NCBI GenBank assembly: GCA_963922455.1 | Contig: CAWUIO010000121.1 | Coordinates: forward strand, 1 to 18,724 | Length of the DNA stretch: 18,724 bases | Direction of reading: 5' to 3' | From: CAWUIO01 sp963922455 | GTDB lineage: Bacteria; Bacteroidota; Bacteroidia; Cytophagales; Microscillaceae | Shown here: in pieces, positions 1 through 6,372 of the stretch | Layout: every line of letters starts with the position of its first letter | How positions within the stretch are numbered: the first letter of the stretch is position 1 | Made by a program: the position numbers and the translations under genes | Notes under the pieces: model-generated | The model's input: only the letters and a program-made list of their open reading frames with translations | Told to the model about the DNA's origin: nothing | Databases searched by the model: none

Positions 1-118
1 GCGCCTGTTTGAGCCCGCCGCAGGTTTGCGCGGGGGCCGGCGAGTAGCGAGAGCCCGACCCGCGCCTGGCTGGAATTTGTACAAGGGCAGCATTTTTTTT
101 GGCGCGGGGAAGCCCCTG
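1..118 (-). repeat. Dispersed 3'-end structured repeat, copy 1 (cut by window edge)
   Basis: First of four related repeats in the window. On the minus strand it begins two bases after the stop of the dehydrogenase gene. In mRNA sense it reads GGGGCTTCCCC, then an 8-bp stem CCCGCGCC (101-108 complement) paired with GGCGCGGG (59-66 complement) around a 34-nt loop (67-100), then a block shared with the other copies. The 20-mer CGAGTAGCGAGAGCCCGACC (41-60, plus strand) is identical in the copy at 13064-13083. Its far end GTTTGAGC is also shared. The copy is probably truncated by the start of the window. Confidence 0.8.
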
Positions 119-120
119 TG

Positions 121-933
121 TTACTTTTTCTTGGGGATGCGGTAAATTTTCCGAGTGGTATCCCCCATGATCTTGATCGCCATTTTTCGGGGTAAAATCC
201 GGTGCATAAAGAAGCTGGCCCATCGGTTTCCGGAACCACTTATGAAGGAAGGTACTTTTCCTATTTTTTGAAAACACTCTTTAACAACGGCTTCGGGACT
301 TTGTACCTTGGGAGCCAGAGGACTACTCGGGGCAGGCTTGCTATCCAGATAATTGGGGGTGGATGTTGCTCCGGCGCAGCATGCCAGGACATCTACTCCA
401 CGATCTTTCCACTCATACCAAAGACTCTCGGCCAAAATACGGTTGAAAGCCTTACTCGCAGCATAAGCCGACAAAAAACCACTACCCTGATTGCCAGCCA
501 TTGAGGACATCAGCAAGATACCCCCTCGGCATTGGCTCAACATATTCTGGGAAAGTAATTGCAGCAAATGCATGGGGGTTTGCATATTGGCCCGACCTAA
601 TTGAAGATGTTGCTCAGGGGTATTCTCCTCAAAGGGGCCAATGTAGGATAAGGCAGCATTATATACCAAAAGATGCACGGGAAGGTCTTTAACCGCCTCG
701 TAAATTTTATTAGGAGCCTGAGAGTCGGCGAGGTCAGCTTGTATCCTTAGCACTTCCACCGGAAATTCAGCTTGAATGGATTGGGAAAAAGCTTGGAGTT
801 TTTCCTCCCTCCGGGCTACCAATACCAAGGAAAATCCTTCCCTAGCCAAGTATCGGGCAAAGGCAGCCCCCAATCCCTCAGAGCCTCCGGCAATCAAGGC
901 ATAGGGGCCGTATTTATTTAAAAGCTTACTCAT
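121..933 (-). CDS. Short-chain dehydrogenase/reductase (SDR family)
   Basis: A 270-residue NAD(P)-dependent oxidoreductase of the classical SDR type. Seen in the sequence: the Rossmann glycine motif GGSEGLG at 16-22 (the usual TGxxxGxG with the first T replaced by G), an arginine pair at 41-42 that favours NADP(H), NAAL at 92-95, N116, the catalytic serine in MSSMAG (142-147) and the YxxxK pair Y157/K161. The full active-site set is present, so it should be an active enzyme, but SDR sequence rarely reveals substrate. It starts 42 bp after the ABC ATPase gene on the same strand and is probably the last gene of that unit. A role in siderophore or cofactor chemistry is only a guess from position. 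A copy of the dispersed repeat follows its stop directly. Confidence 0.85.
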   Translation of the reverse strand: MSKLLNKYGPYALIAGGSEGLGAAFARYLAREGFSLVLVARREEKLQAFSQSIQAEFPVEVLRIQADLADSQAPNKIYEAVKDLPVHLLVYNAALSYIGPFEENTPEQHLQLGRANMQTPMHLLQLLSQNMLSQCRGGILLMSSMAGNQGSGFLSAYAASKAFNRILAESLWYEWKDRGVDVLACCAGATSTPNYLDSKPAPSSPLAPKVQSPEAVVKECFQKIGKVPSFISGSGNRWASFFMHRILPRKMAIKIMGDTTRKIYRIPKKK

Positions 934-975
934 ACAAATCGGTTTAATAAGGCCAAGAAAAGGAAAAAATTCTGA

Positions 976-1998
976 TTAGGGGGCAAGGGCCCTTAAATAG
1001 CGGCTCAATTCGGATATAGAATCAAAGATACGGGTAGTGGACTTATCTTCTAATATCCAATGACAGGTCTCATCGGTTTGCTTCCATCGCAAAACCAGGG
1101 AAGCTTGGTCCTGGTGTGTGTAGTTTAGGCGTTGAAGCGCCAAATGGGTCAAATCTGCCAACCGACCGGCTTCACCAACCAAACGAAGCTCTTGTAAAGC
1201 CTTGGTCTTTTCTGGGAAGAAGCTGCCGGTGTGTTCATCAAATTGATACCCGGGCTTGGCAAAAGCCCGGCCCAAAGCCCCATCCCAGAGCAAATCTTCG
1301 GGCGAGCCCGTGTGTAAAGATTGGTCTGCTTGAAGAAGCCAAATACGGTCGGCCATTCGGAGCGCCAAGGAAAGTTCGTGCGTAGATAAAATAATGGTCT
1401 TTCCCGCTTCTCGGGTCAAACGTCTTAGCAATTCGAGTATTTCCAAACGGTTGGGCAAATCCAGGTGAGCCGTAGGTTCATCTAAGAAAATAAGGGGCGT
1501 ATCTTGAATCAATGCCCGGGCGATCATTACTTTTTGGGTTTCGCCATCACTCAGTTCTTCGACTTGTCTCTCTAGAAAGTTATCTATTCCGGTTTGCCGG
1601 ACCGCTTCTTGAATAACAGATTTATCCCGGTCACTTAGCCTACCCGTCCAACCCAAATGCGGGTAACGCCCCAAACTTAGCATGTGGTACACTTTCATAG
1701 GGCCTATGCGTATGCGTTCGGTCAATACCAAACTTAATTGCTTGGCCAAAGCTTTACGGGAATAGTGAAATAAGTTGTTTCCATGGATAAAAATGCTGCC
1801 TGATAATGGTTTTTGTAAACCAGATAAGGTACGCATCAACGTAGATTTCCCACTTCCGTTGGGGCCTAAAAGACAAATCAGTTCTCCAGGATATACTTCT
1901 TGGGCAAATGGCCGGATCAGCTCAAGACTTTGCTTGCCTTGGCGATATCCAACGCGAAGGTTCTCGATTCGGACGAGTGGTTTGGTCGACTGCATCAT
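976..1998 (-). CDS. ABC transporter ATP-binding protein, FecE/BtuD/HmuV type
   Basis: The ATPase subunit (340 residues) of a type II ABC importer for iron-siderophore, heme or cobalamin, acting on the cytoplasmic face of the inner membrane. Visible motifs are Walker A GPNGSGKS (45-52), signature LSDGE (149-153, in place of LSGGE), Walker B LIFLDEP with D-loop (169-180) and switch histidine in STHE (H207). Residues about 262-340 form a C-terminal extension of roughly 80 residues beyond the usual 255-270-residue enzyme, with no motif I recognise. The gene starts 9 bp after the permease stop, so the two are surely cotranscribed. No periplasmic binding protein or TonB receptor is in the window, so the substrate cannot be assigned. 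Confidence 0.9.
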   Translation of the reverse strand: MMQSTKPLVRIENLRVGYRQGKQSLELIRPFAQEVYPGELICLLGPNGSGKSTLMRTLSGLQKPLSGSIFIHGNNLFHYSRKALAKQLSLVLTERIRIGPMKVYHMLSLGRYPHLGWTGRLSDRDKSVIQEAVRQTGIDNFLERQVEELSDGETQKVMIARALIQDTPLIFLDEPTAHLDLPNRLEILELLRRLTREAGKTIILSTHELSLALRMADRIWLLQADQSLHTGSPEDLLWDGALGRAFAKPGYQFDEHTGSFFPEKTKALQELRLVGEAGRLADLTHLALQRLNYTHQDQASLVLRWKQTDETCHWILEDKSTTRIFDSISELSRYLRALAP

Positions 1999-2007
1999 AG
2001 CAAGCAG

Positions 2008-3102
2008 TTAAAATGCGGCGCGGAGATTCCGTTTTTGCAAGATTACCCATATCACTACCGGAGAACCTAGAAGAGCCGTCACTGCGTTGATTGGAAGGGT
2101 TTGCGTACTTCCCGGTAACTGGGCAATAATATCACACAATAACATCAAAGTTGCTCCCATTAAAGCTACAACGGGTATGAGTAATCTATGGTCGGATGTA
2201 TTAAAGAGAGAACGCCCTAGGTGAGGCACGGCAATTCCCAGGAAGCCAATAGGTCCACAGAATCCGGTTATAGCTCCAGCCATAATACTGGTGCTGCATA
2301 TGATGAATGCTTTTACCGTTCTAAGCCCCAAGCCCATACTACGGGCATAATTTTCCCCTAAGAGCAGTAAATTAAGATAACGAGCAGAATACAAACTCAT
2401 CAATACTCCCAAAATAACCGCTAGGGCCAAGATGGCAAGTTGAGACCTCGTAACCCCGCCTAAGCTCCCAAAGGTCCACACTAAATAATCTTGTATTTGC
2501 TCTGGGCTACTGAAGAATTGCCATACACTTACCAAGGCAATGGTAATATTCCCCACCATGATCCCTACAATCAATAAAACGACATTGTCTTGTATACGAA
2601 GGGATACTCCTAAGATAATAAGAAAGATAAAAGACGAACCCGCCGTGGAAGCTAAGACCAACAACCAAGCCCCACCGATACCTAAACTTTGCGTTGTATA
2701 GGTAGCTGTGGCCAAACCAGATCCAAGCATAACCAGGGCTACTCCTAAACTGGCCCCGGCACTTATACCCAAGACCGAGGGGCCCGCTAGGGGGTTACGA
2801 AATAAAGTTTGCATCTGTAAACCACTCAGGGAAAGCCCCACGCCCGCTAGTATGGCCGTACAAGCCTTTGGAATCCGTATATTAAATACAATTTTATCCC
2901 AAACCGGCTTACTCGATTCACCTCCGGTGAGAATTATCCAAACTTCTTTGAATGGAATCCGAACTGAGCCCAGGGCAATATCCGTCATAAATAAGCCCAG
3001 CAATACCAAGCCCAAAATCAGTAAATAGACGGGTTGGGTGAAGCTTAATTGCGTTTTACGCTTGCTTGTGCGGTTCTGCGTTTCTTGAGAGAGTTTGTTC
3101 AT
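2008..3102 (-). CDS. FecCD/BtuC-family ABC transporter permease
   Basis: Inner-membrane permease, 364 residues from the ATG at 3102, close to the usual 330-350 of the FecCD family. A longer reading (to 3204) would add 34 residues of non-hydrophobic sequence, so I prefer the methionine followed by a polar N-terminus (MNKLSQETQN) and then the first hydrophobic segment. Family-typical stretches include FRNPLAGPSVLGISAGA near the first third and GFLGIAVPHLGR in the last third, within many hydrophobic segments consistent with about ten helices. It pairs with the ATPase immediately downstream. It is divergent from the TPM-domain gene, with 143 bp between the starts. Likely substrates are a ferric siderophore, heme or cobalamin, and I cannot choose among them. 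Confidence 0.9.
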   Translation of the reverse strand: MNKLSQETQNRTSKRKTQLSFTQPVYLLILGLVLLGLFMTDIALGSVRIPFKEVWIILTGGESSKPVWDKIVFNIRIPKACTAILAGVGLSLSGLQMQTLFRNPLAGPSVLGISAGASLGVALVMLGSGLATATYTTQSLGIGGAWLLVLASTAGSSFIFLIILGVSLRIQDNVVLLIVGIMVGNITIALVSVWQFFSSPEQIQDYLVWTFGSLGGVTRSQLAILALAVILGVLMSLYSARYLNLLLLGENYARSMGLGLRTVKAFIICSTSIMAGAITGFCGPIGFLGIAVPHLGRSLFNTSDHRLLIPVVALMGATLMLLCDIIAQLPGSTQTLPINAVTALLGSPVVIWVILQKRNLRAAF

Positions 3103-3245
3103 AAAACTTTTCAAAATTAGAATAAAACCGGGAATATGGAGGGCATCTATCCTGTTTGTATATCCAAATGCTCTGGGTTTTTGTAATTTTAAGCTGCGGC
3201 ACACGTATTACTGGTAAGCGTAATTCAACTATATTTATTTTGATT

Positions 3246-4721
3246 ATGAAAATCTTTCTTCCCTTGCGCTCCCGTTTTAATGTCTTTTGGCAAGGGCTGC
3301 TCGGGTTATCTGGTTTCTTGATCAGCTTATCCTGGCTTACACCCTTAGCTTCACAAGACATTGTCTTCCCCCCTAAACCCTCGCATTTTCAGGGAGTGCA
3401 CGATTATGCTAATTTTTTGAAAAACCCTGATTTACAAAAGCTTAAAAGGAAGCTTCAGAATTATAAAGAAAAAAGCAGCAATCAAATTGTCGTGGTAACG
3501 GTTCCCACTATTGAGGGGCACTCCATTGAATCCTATTCCCTAAAGTTGGCTAAAGCCTGGGGTATTGGCTCAGCTCAAAAAGATAATGGTATCCTCCTAT
3601 TGCTTGTTCGTGAGTCCCGGCAAGTAAGAATCGAGCTAGGGAAAGGTATGCGAGATTTAATTTCCCAGCAAGATGCCCAGAGGATCATTGATAAGACCCT
3701 TAGCCCTACGTTTCGGGCTAAGCACTATTTTGAGGGGCTAGATTGGGCTACCAATCAATTAATGGCCTTGTCTACGGGTGGGGAGTACAATCGGGCGTGG
3801 GAACATAGCTCTACTACTCAGGATCAATATACGAGCTGGGTTATTTTTGTCGCTGTTGGGATATTCTTTATCTGGTACCGCATTTTTTTTCAAGTAACTT
3901 GGTACCGAAAAGATTGGCAGTACCTCGCTGTATTGCTGGTAGTGGGTTTATTGTCTGTGATTACTTGGCTTTGCCATCCCTTATTGTCTTATTGGCCTAA
4001 GGCCTATCTCGCGATTTACTTTATTGTATTCTTGTTGGGGATTTTTGTAAGCCATCTTGGGGTAAGTTACTTGCGCGAAAAAGATTGGTTGATTAAGACT
4101 ATTTATAGACGACTAAAAGAATATAATGATCCTGATCAGGGGTATGTCAAATGGACATATTATGCGCAATTTATTCCCAATCAAGAATATACAGAACAAG
4201 CCGCGGCAATGGAAAAGAAAGTGCAGTACCCTTTCTGGAAGCCCAATACGTATTTAAGAGATTGTATGTACGAATTGAGTAATCGGATGAAAGATCCGGA
4301 TAAATATCATGGTCTAAAAGAAGAGGACTTAGTGAAAAAAGTGCAGGAGTTCTTGATTAATGAAAAGAAATGGGCTAACCTTAGCAATAGCTTCGGCAAA
4401 AAGGTGGTTAAATCCCAACGAAAACTTTTTGAGGCTTCCTTTTTATCGGCTCAAGAGTTTGAGGCAGAAAGTAAGGAGAGAACCGAAGCCCTTTGGGCGC
4501 TTGTAAAAAATCACTATGTCCCCATTTTTACGGCGTCTAGCACGTATTTTAAGGTAAAGAGTAAACCCAATTTTACTCCTAAGGGCAGCACATATGGAAG
4601 AAATTCTTCTAAGAGCTCTTACTCTTCTGGTTATGACCCCAGTGATTATAATTCAGGATTTGGCTCAGGAGGAGACTCCGGTGGTAGCTTCGGAGGGGAT
4701 GGAGCTAGCGGCTCCTGGTAA
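3246..4721 (+). CDS. TPM-domain membrane protein (YgcG-like)
   Basis: A 491-residue protein if started at the ATG at 3246; an upstream ATG at 3156 would add 30 residues before the obvious signal sequence. Residues 1-36 look like a signal peptide ending ASQ. Residues about 46-178 are a TPM domain (TLP18.3/Psb32/MOLO-1 fold), recognisable from VHDYANFL, the SNQIVVVTVPTIEGHSIE strand region, WGIG..KDNGILLLL and IELGKGM. Three hydrophobic helices follow (about 198-216, 226-244, 252-274), then a charged domain and a Gly/Ser-rich tail ending GGSFGGDGASGSW, which is characteristic of YgcG-type proteins. The TPM domain should face the periplasm. The family's function is unsettled; some TPM proteins have phosphatase activity or a chaperone-like role in membrane complexes. 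Confidence 0.85.
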   Translation: MKIFLPLRSRFNVFWQGLLGLSGFLISLSWLTPLASQDIVFPPKPSHFQGVHDYANFLKNPDLQKLKRKLQNYKEKSSNQIVVVTVPTIEGHSIESYSLKLAKAWGIGSAQKDNGILLLLVRESRQVRIELGKGMRDLISQQDAQRIIDKTLSPTFRAKHYFEGLDWATNQLMALSTGGEYNRAWEHSSTTQDQYTSWVIFVAVGIFFIWYRIFFQVTWYRKDWQYLAVLLVVGLLSVITWLCHPLLSYWPKAYLAIYFIVFLLGIFVSHLGVSYLREKDWLIKTIYRRLKEYNDPDQGYVKWTYYAQFIPNQEYTEQAAAMEKKVQYPFWKPNTYLRDCMYELSNRMKDPDKYHGLKEEDLVKKVQEFLINEKKWANLSNSFGKKVVKSQRKLFEASFLSAQEFEAESKERTEALWALVKNHYVPIFTASSTYFKVKSKPNFTPKGSTYGRNSSKSSYSSGYDPSDYNSGFGSGGDSGGSFGGDGASGSW

Positions 4722-4842
4722 AGACCAGCTCCTGAATTAAAAACCCTTGCATTTCGCCAAAGCTTTCTATTTTTACGGCTAGCCCATTTTGAAATGGGGT
4801 CTATTGTGTATTTTATTCTTTTCCTTCTATTTTCACAAGACT

Positions 4843-6015
4843 ATGTCCAATTTTGAAACCCAGGCGATTCGTACCCAGACCCCCCGAAGCCAACACCGGG
4901 AACACGCCACTCCCATATTTGCCACTTCCAGTTTTATCTTTGATGATGCCGAACAGGCCCGGGCACTTTTTGCCCAGGAGATGGATGGGAACATTTATAG
5001 CCGGTACTCAAACCCTAGTAATGATGAGTTTGTCGAGAAAATGTGCCTTTTGGAAGGTACAGAGGAGGGTATAGCCACGGCCTCGGGTATGGCTGCCATG
5101 TTTATCAGTATGGCTGCTTTCCTGCAACAAGGGGATCATCTTTTAGTGGCCCGTTCTATATTTGGATCTACTCACCAGATTATTACTCAATTATTTCCTA
5201 AATGGGGTATTGCCCATACCTATGTGGATATGGACCGGCCGGAAGAATGGGAAAAAGCTATTCAAAAAAACACCAAAATGATTTTCGTGGAGACGCCCTC
5301 CAATCCAGGACTGGAAATTATTGACTTAGCTTGGCTAGGGCAGCTAGCCGATTCCCATGGCTTGATTTTAAATGTTGATAATTGTTTTGCCACGCCGTAT
5401 TTACAAAACCCAGCCCAGTACGGAGCACATTTGGTGACACATTCGGCTACCAAGTTTATCGATGGGCAAGGGCGAGTCGTGGGGGGCATCGTATTAGGAA
5501 GCAGAGATTTAATAAAAGAAGTACGCTTTATGGCTCGACATACGGGGCCCTCTATGTCTCCTTTTCACGGGTGGATCTTATCCAAAAGCTTGGAAACGCT
5601 GGCTGTACGTATGGATCGACACTGCCAGAGCGCCTTACAACTCGCCGAATACCTAGCCCCCCACCCCGAAATTCAATTGGTAAAATATCCTTTTTTACCC
5701 TCTCACCCGCAATACGAAATGGCCAAACGCCAGATGCGTTGGGGAGGTGGCATGGTTACGATCGAATTACTTGGCGGATTGGAAAGAAGTCAAAAGTTTC
5801 TCAATGCCCTGGAAATGATTTCCTTGACTTCCAATTTAGGGGATTCCCGAACCATTGCTACGCACCCTGCTTCGACCACTCACTCCAAACTCAGCCCAGA
5901 AGAAAGGGCCCGAGTCAAAATTAGTGAAGGTTTGGTTCGGATTTCGGTAGGCTTAGAACACATTGTTGATATCATCGAGGACATTGAGCAAGCGCTCGAA
6001 AAATCAAAAGTGTAA
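4843..6015 (+). CDS. metZ: O-succinylhomoserine sulfhydrylase (Cys/Met metabolism PLP enzyme)
   Basis: A fold-type I PLP enzyme (390 residues from the ATG at 4843) predicted to make homocysteine from an O-acylhomoserine and sulfide. A TTG at 4789 would prepend 18 hydrophobic residues, which makes no sense for a cytoplasmic enzyme, so the ATG was chosen. The Schiff-base lysine is K204 in HSATKFIDGQGRVVGG, a segment typical of MetZ rather than MetB/MetC. Also visible are YSRYSNPS near the N-terminus, ETPSNPG, and the late SLGD/HPASTTHS region that binds PLP and substrate carboxylate. Cystathionine gamma-synthase is the main alternative. It sits just upstream of the sulfite reductase operon that supplies sulfide, but a terminator-like hairpin and a 357-bp gap suggest separate control. 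Confidence 0.88.
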   Translation: MSNFETQAIRTQTPRSQHREHATPIFATSSFIFDDAEQARALFAQEMDGNIYSRYSNPSNDEFVEKMCLLEGTEEGIATASGMAAMFISMAAFLQQGDHLLVARSIFGSTHQIITQLFPKWGIAHTYVDMDRPEEWEKAIQKNTKMIFVETPSNPGLEIIDLAWLGQLADSHGLILNVDNCFATPYLQNPAQYGAHLVTHSATKFIDGQGRVVGGIVLGSRDLIKEVRFMARHTGPSMSPFHGWILSKSLETLAVRMDRHCQSALQLAEYLAPHPEIQLVKYPFLPSHPQYEMAKRQMRWGGGMVTIELLGGLERSQKFLNALEMISLTSNLGDSRTIATHPASTTHSKLSPEERARVKISEGLVRISVGLEHIVDIIEDIEQALEKSKV

Positions 6016-6040
6016 CTATTTAAACAAATTATAGTTTTTT
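6014..6040 (+). terminator. Weak intrinsic terminator after metZ
   Basis: AACTAT (6014-6019, overlapping the metZ stop) can pair with ATAGTT (6031-6036) around an 11-nt loop. The stem runs into six T residues (6035-6040). The stem is AT-rich and weak, so termination here is plausible but not certain. Confidence 0.4.
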
Positions 6041-6125
6041 GTTGCCATAATTGTTAAAAAAAGCTTAGCCTATTTGGCGTTTAGAACTCCACGGGGCTTA
6101 TTTGTGTTCCGAAGCTGACATTTTA

Positions 6126-6233
6126 ATGATAGAAATGATAAAGTTTAACCACCTTTTTCCGGTCATTGACCAAAAAGCTGCCTCCTCCAAGCGCTGCGCT
6201 TGCTGGTTTTGGTGTTGCTGTTGCCTTATATAA
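6126..6233 (+). CDS. Cysteine-rich leader peptide of the sulfur assimilation operon
   Basis: A 35-codon frame with ATG at 6126 (a second in-frame ATG at 6135 would give 32 codons) and stop TAA at 6231-6233. The peptide ends KRCACWFWCCCCLI: six cysteine codons among the last twelve, including four consecutive (6213-6224), mixing TGC and TGT. The rest of the peptide has no cysteine and no signal or domain I recognise. It lies between metZ and the sulfite reductase gene, immediately before an alternative-hairpin region and an intrinsic terminator. That is the standard layout of an amino-acid leader peptide: stalling at the Cys run when Cys-tRNA is scarce would permit read-through into the operon that makes sulfide for cysteine. 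Expression is unproven. Confidence 0.72.
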   Translation: MIEMIKFNHLFPVIDQKAASSKRCACWFWCCCCLI

Positions 6234-6294
6234 AGGAAGGTGGATAAACGGATCATCCCATGAGATTTATTGTGCCTTCCTGCCCAGGAAGGCA
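6224..6294 (+). promoter_or_regulatory. Attenuator: alternative pairing region of the cysteine operon leader
   Basis: Four segments are visible. Segment 1, CCTT (6224-6227), pairs with AAGG (6233-6236) across the leader stop codon. Segment 2, AGGAAGG (6234-6240), starts one base after the stop. Segment 3, CCTTCCT (6275-6281), pairs with segment 2 (7 Watson-Crick pairs plus two G-U pairs) or with segment 4, AGGAAGG (6286-6292). A ribosome stopped at the leader stop codon would cover segment 2 and leave 3 free for the terminator. A ribosome stalled on the Cys codons at 6213-6224 would expose segment 2 and allow the antiterminator. The pairings are seen directly; the regulatory reading is inference. 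Confidence 0.65.
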
Positions 6295-6305
6295 TTTTCT
6301 TTTTC
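6273..6305 (+). terminator. Intrinsic terminator upstream of the sulfite reductase gene
   Basis: A perfect 9-bp stem TGCCTTCCT / AGGAAGGCA (6273-6281 and 6286-6294) with loop GCCC is followed by TTTTCTTTTTC. It ends 67 bp before the sulfite reductase start and about 255 bp after metZ. That suits conditional termination of the operon leader better than ordinary termination of metZ. Confidence 0.8.
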
Positions 6306-6372
6306 GAAGAACCCATTCCTTCCGGGCTAGCCTGCACAAAACCCATTTTTAAAACATTAATCATCGCTACCC

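Noticed and set aside
202..692. Plus-strand open frames inside the dehydrogenase gene and similar frames opposite other genes
   Set aside because: They are shadows of well-supported genes on the other strand and show no protein-family features.
3112..3119. TAATTTTG on the minus strand as promoter of the permease
   Set aside because: It matches the -7 consensus but lies only nine bases from the chosen start codon and has no -33 element, so it would give an almost leaderless transcript.
4783..4798. CCCATTT/AAATGGG palindrome between the TPM gene and metZ
   Set aside because: The perfect arms leave only a two-base loop and no real T-run follows, so it is too weak to call a terminator or operator.
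6016..6125. SAM riboswitch upstream of the sulfur operon
   Set aside because: I found none of the conserved SAM-I or SAM-II core sequences. The leader is better explained by the cysteine-codon attenuator.
6098..6364. Minus-strand 88-codon open frame across the cysI leader
   Set aside because: It lies antisense to the leader peptide, terminator and alternative stems. The encoded peptide has no recognisable domain, and open frames of this size are common by chance.
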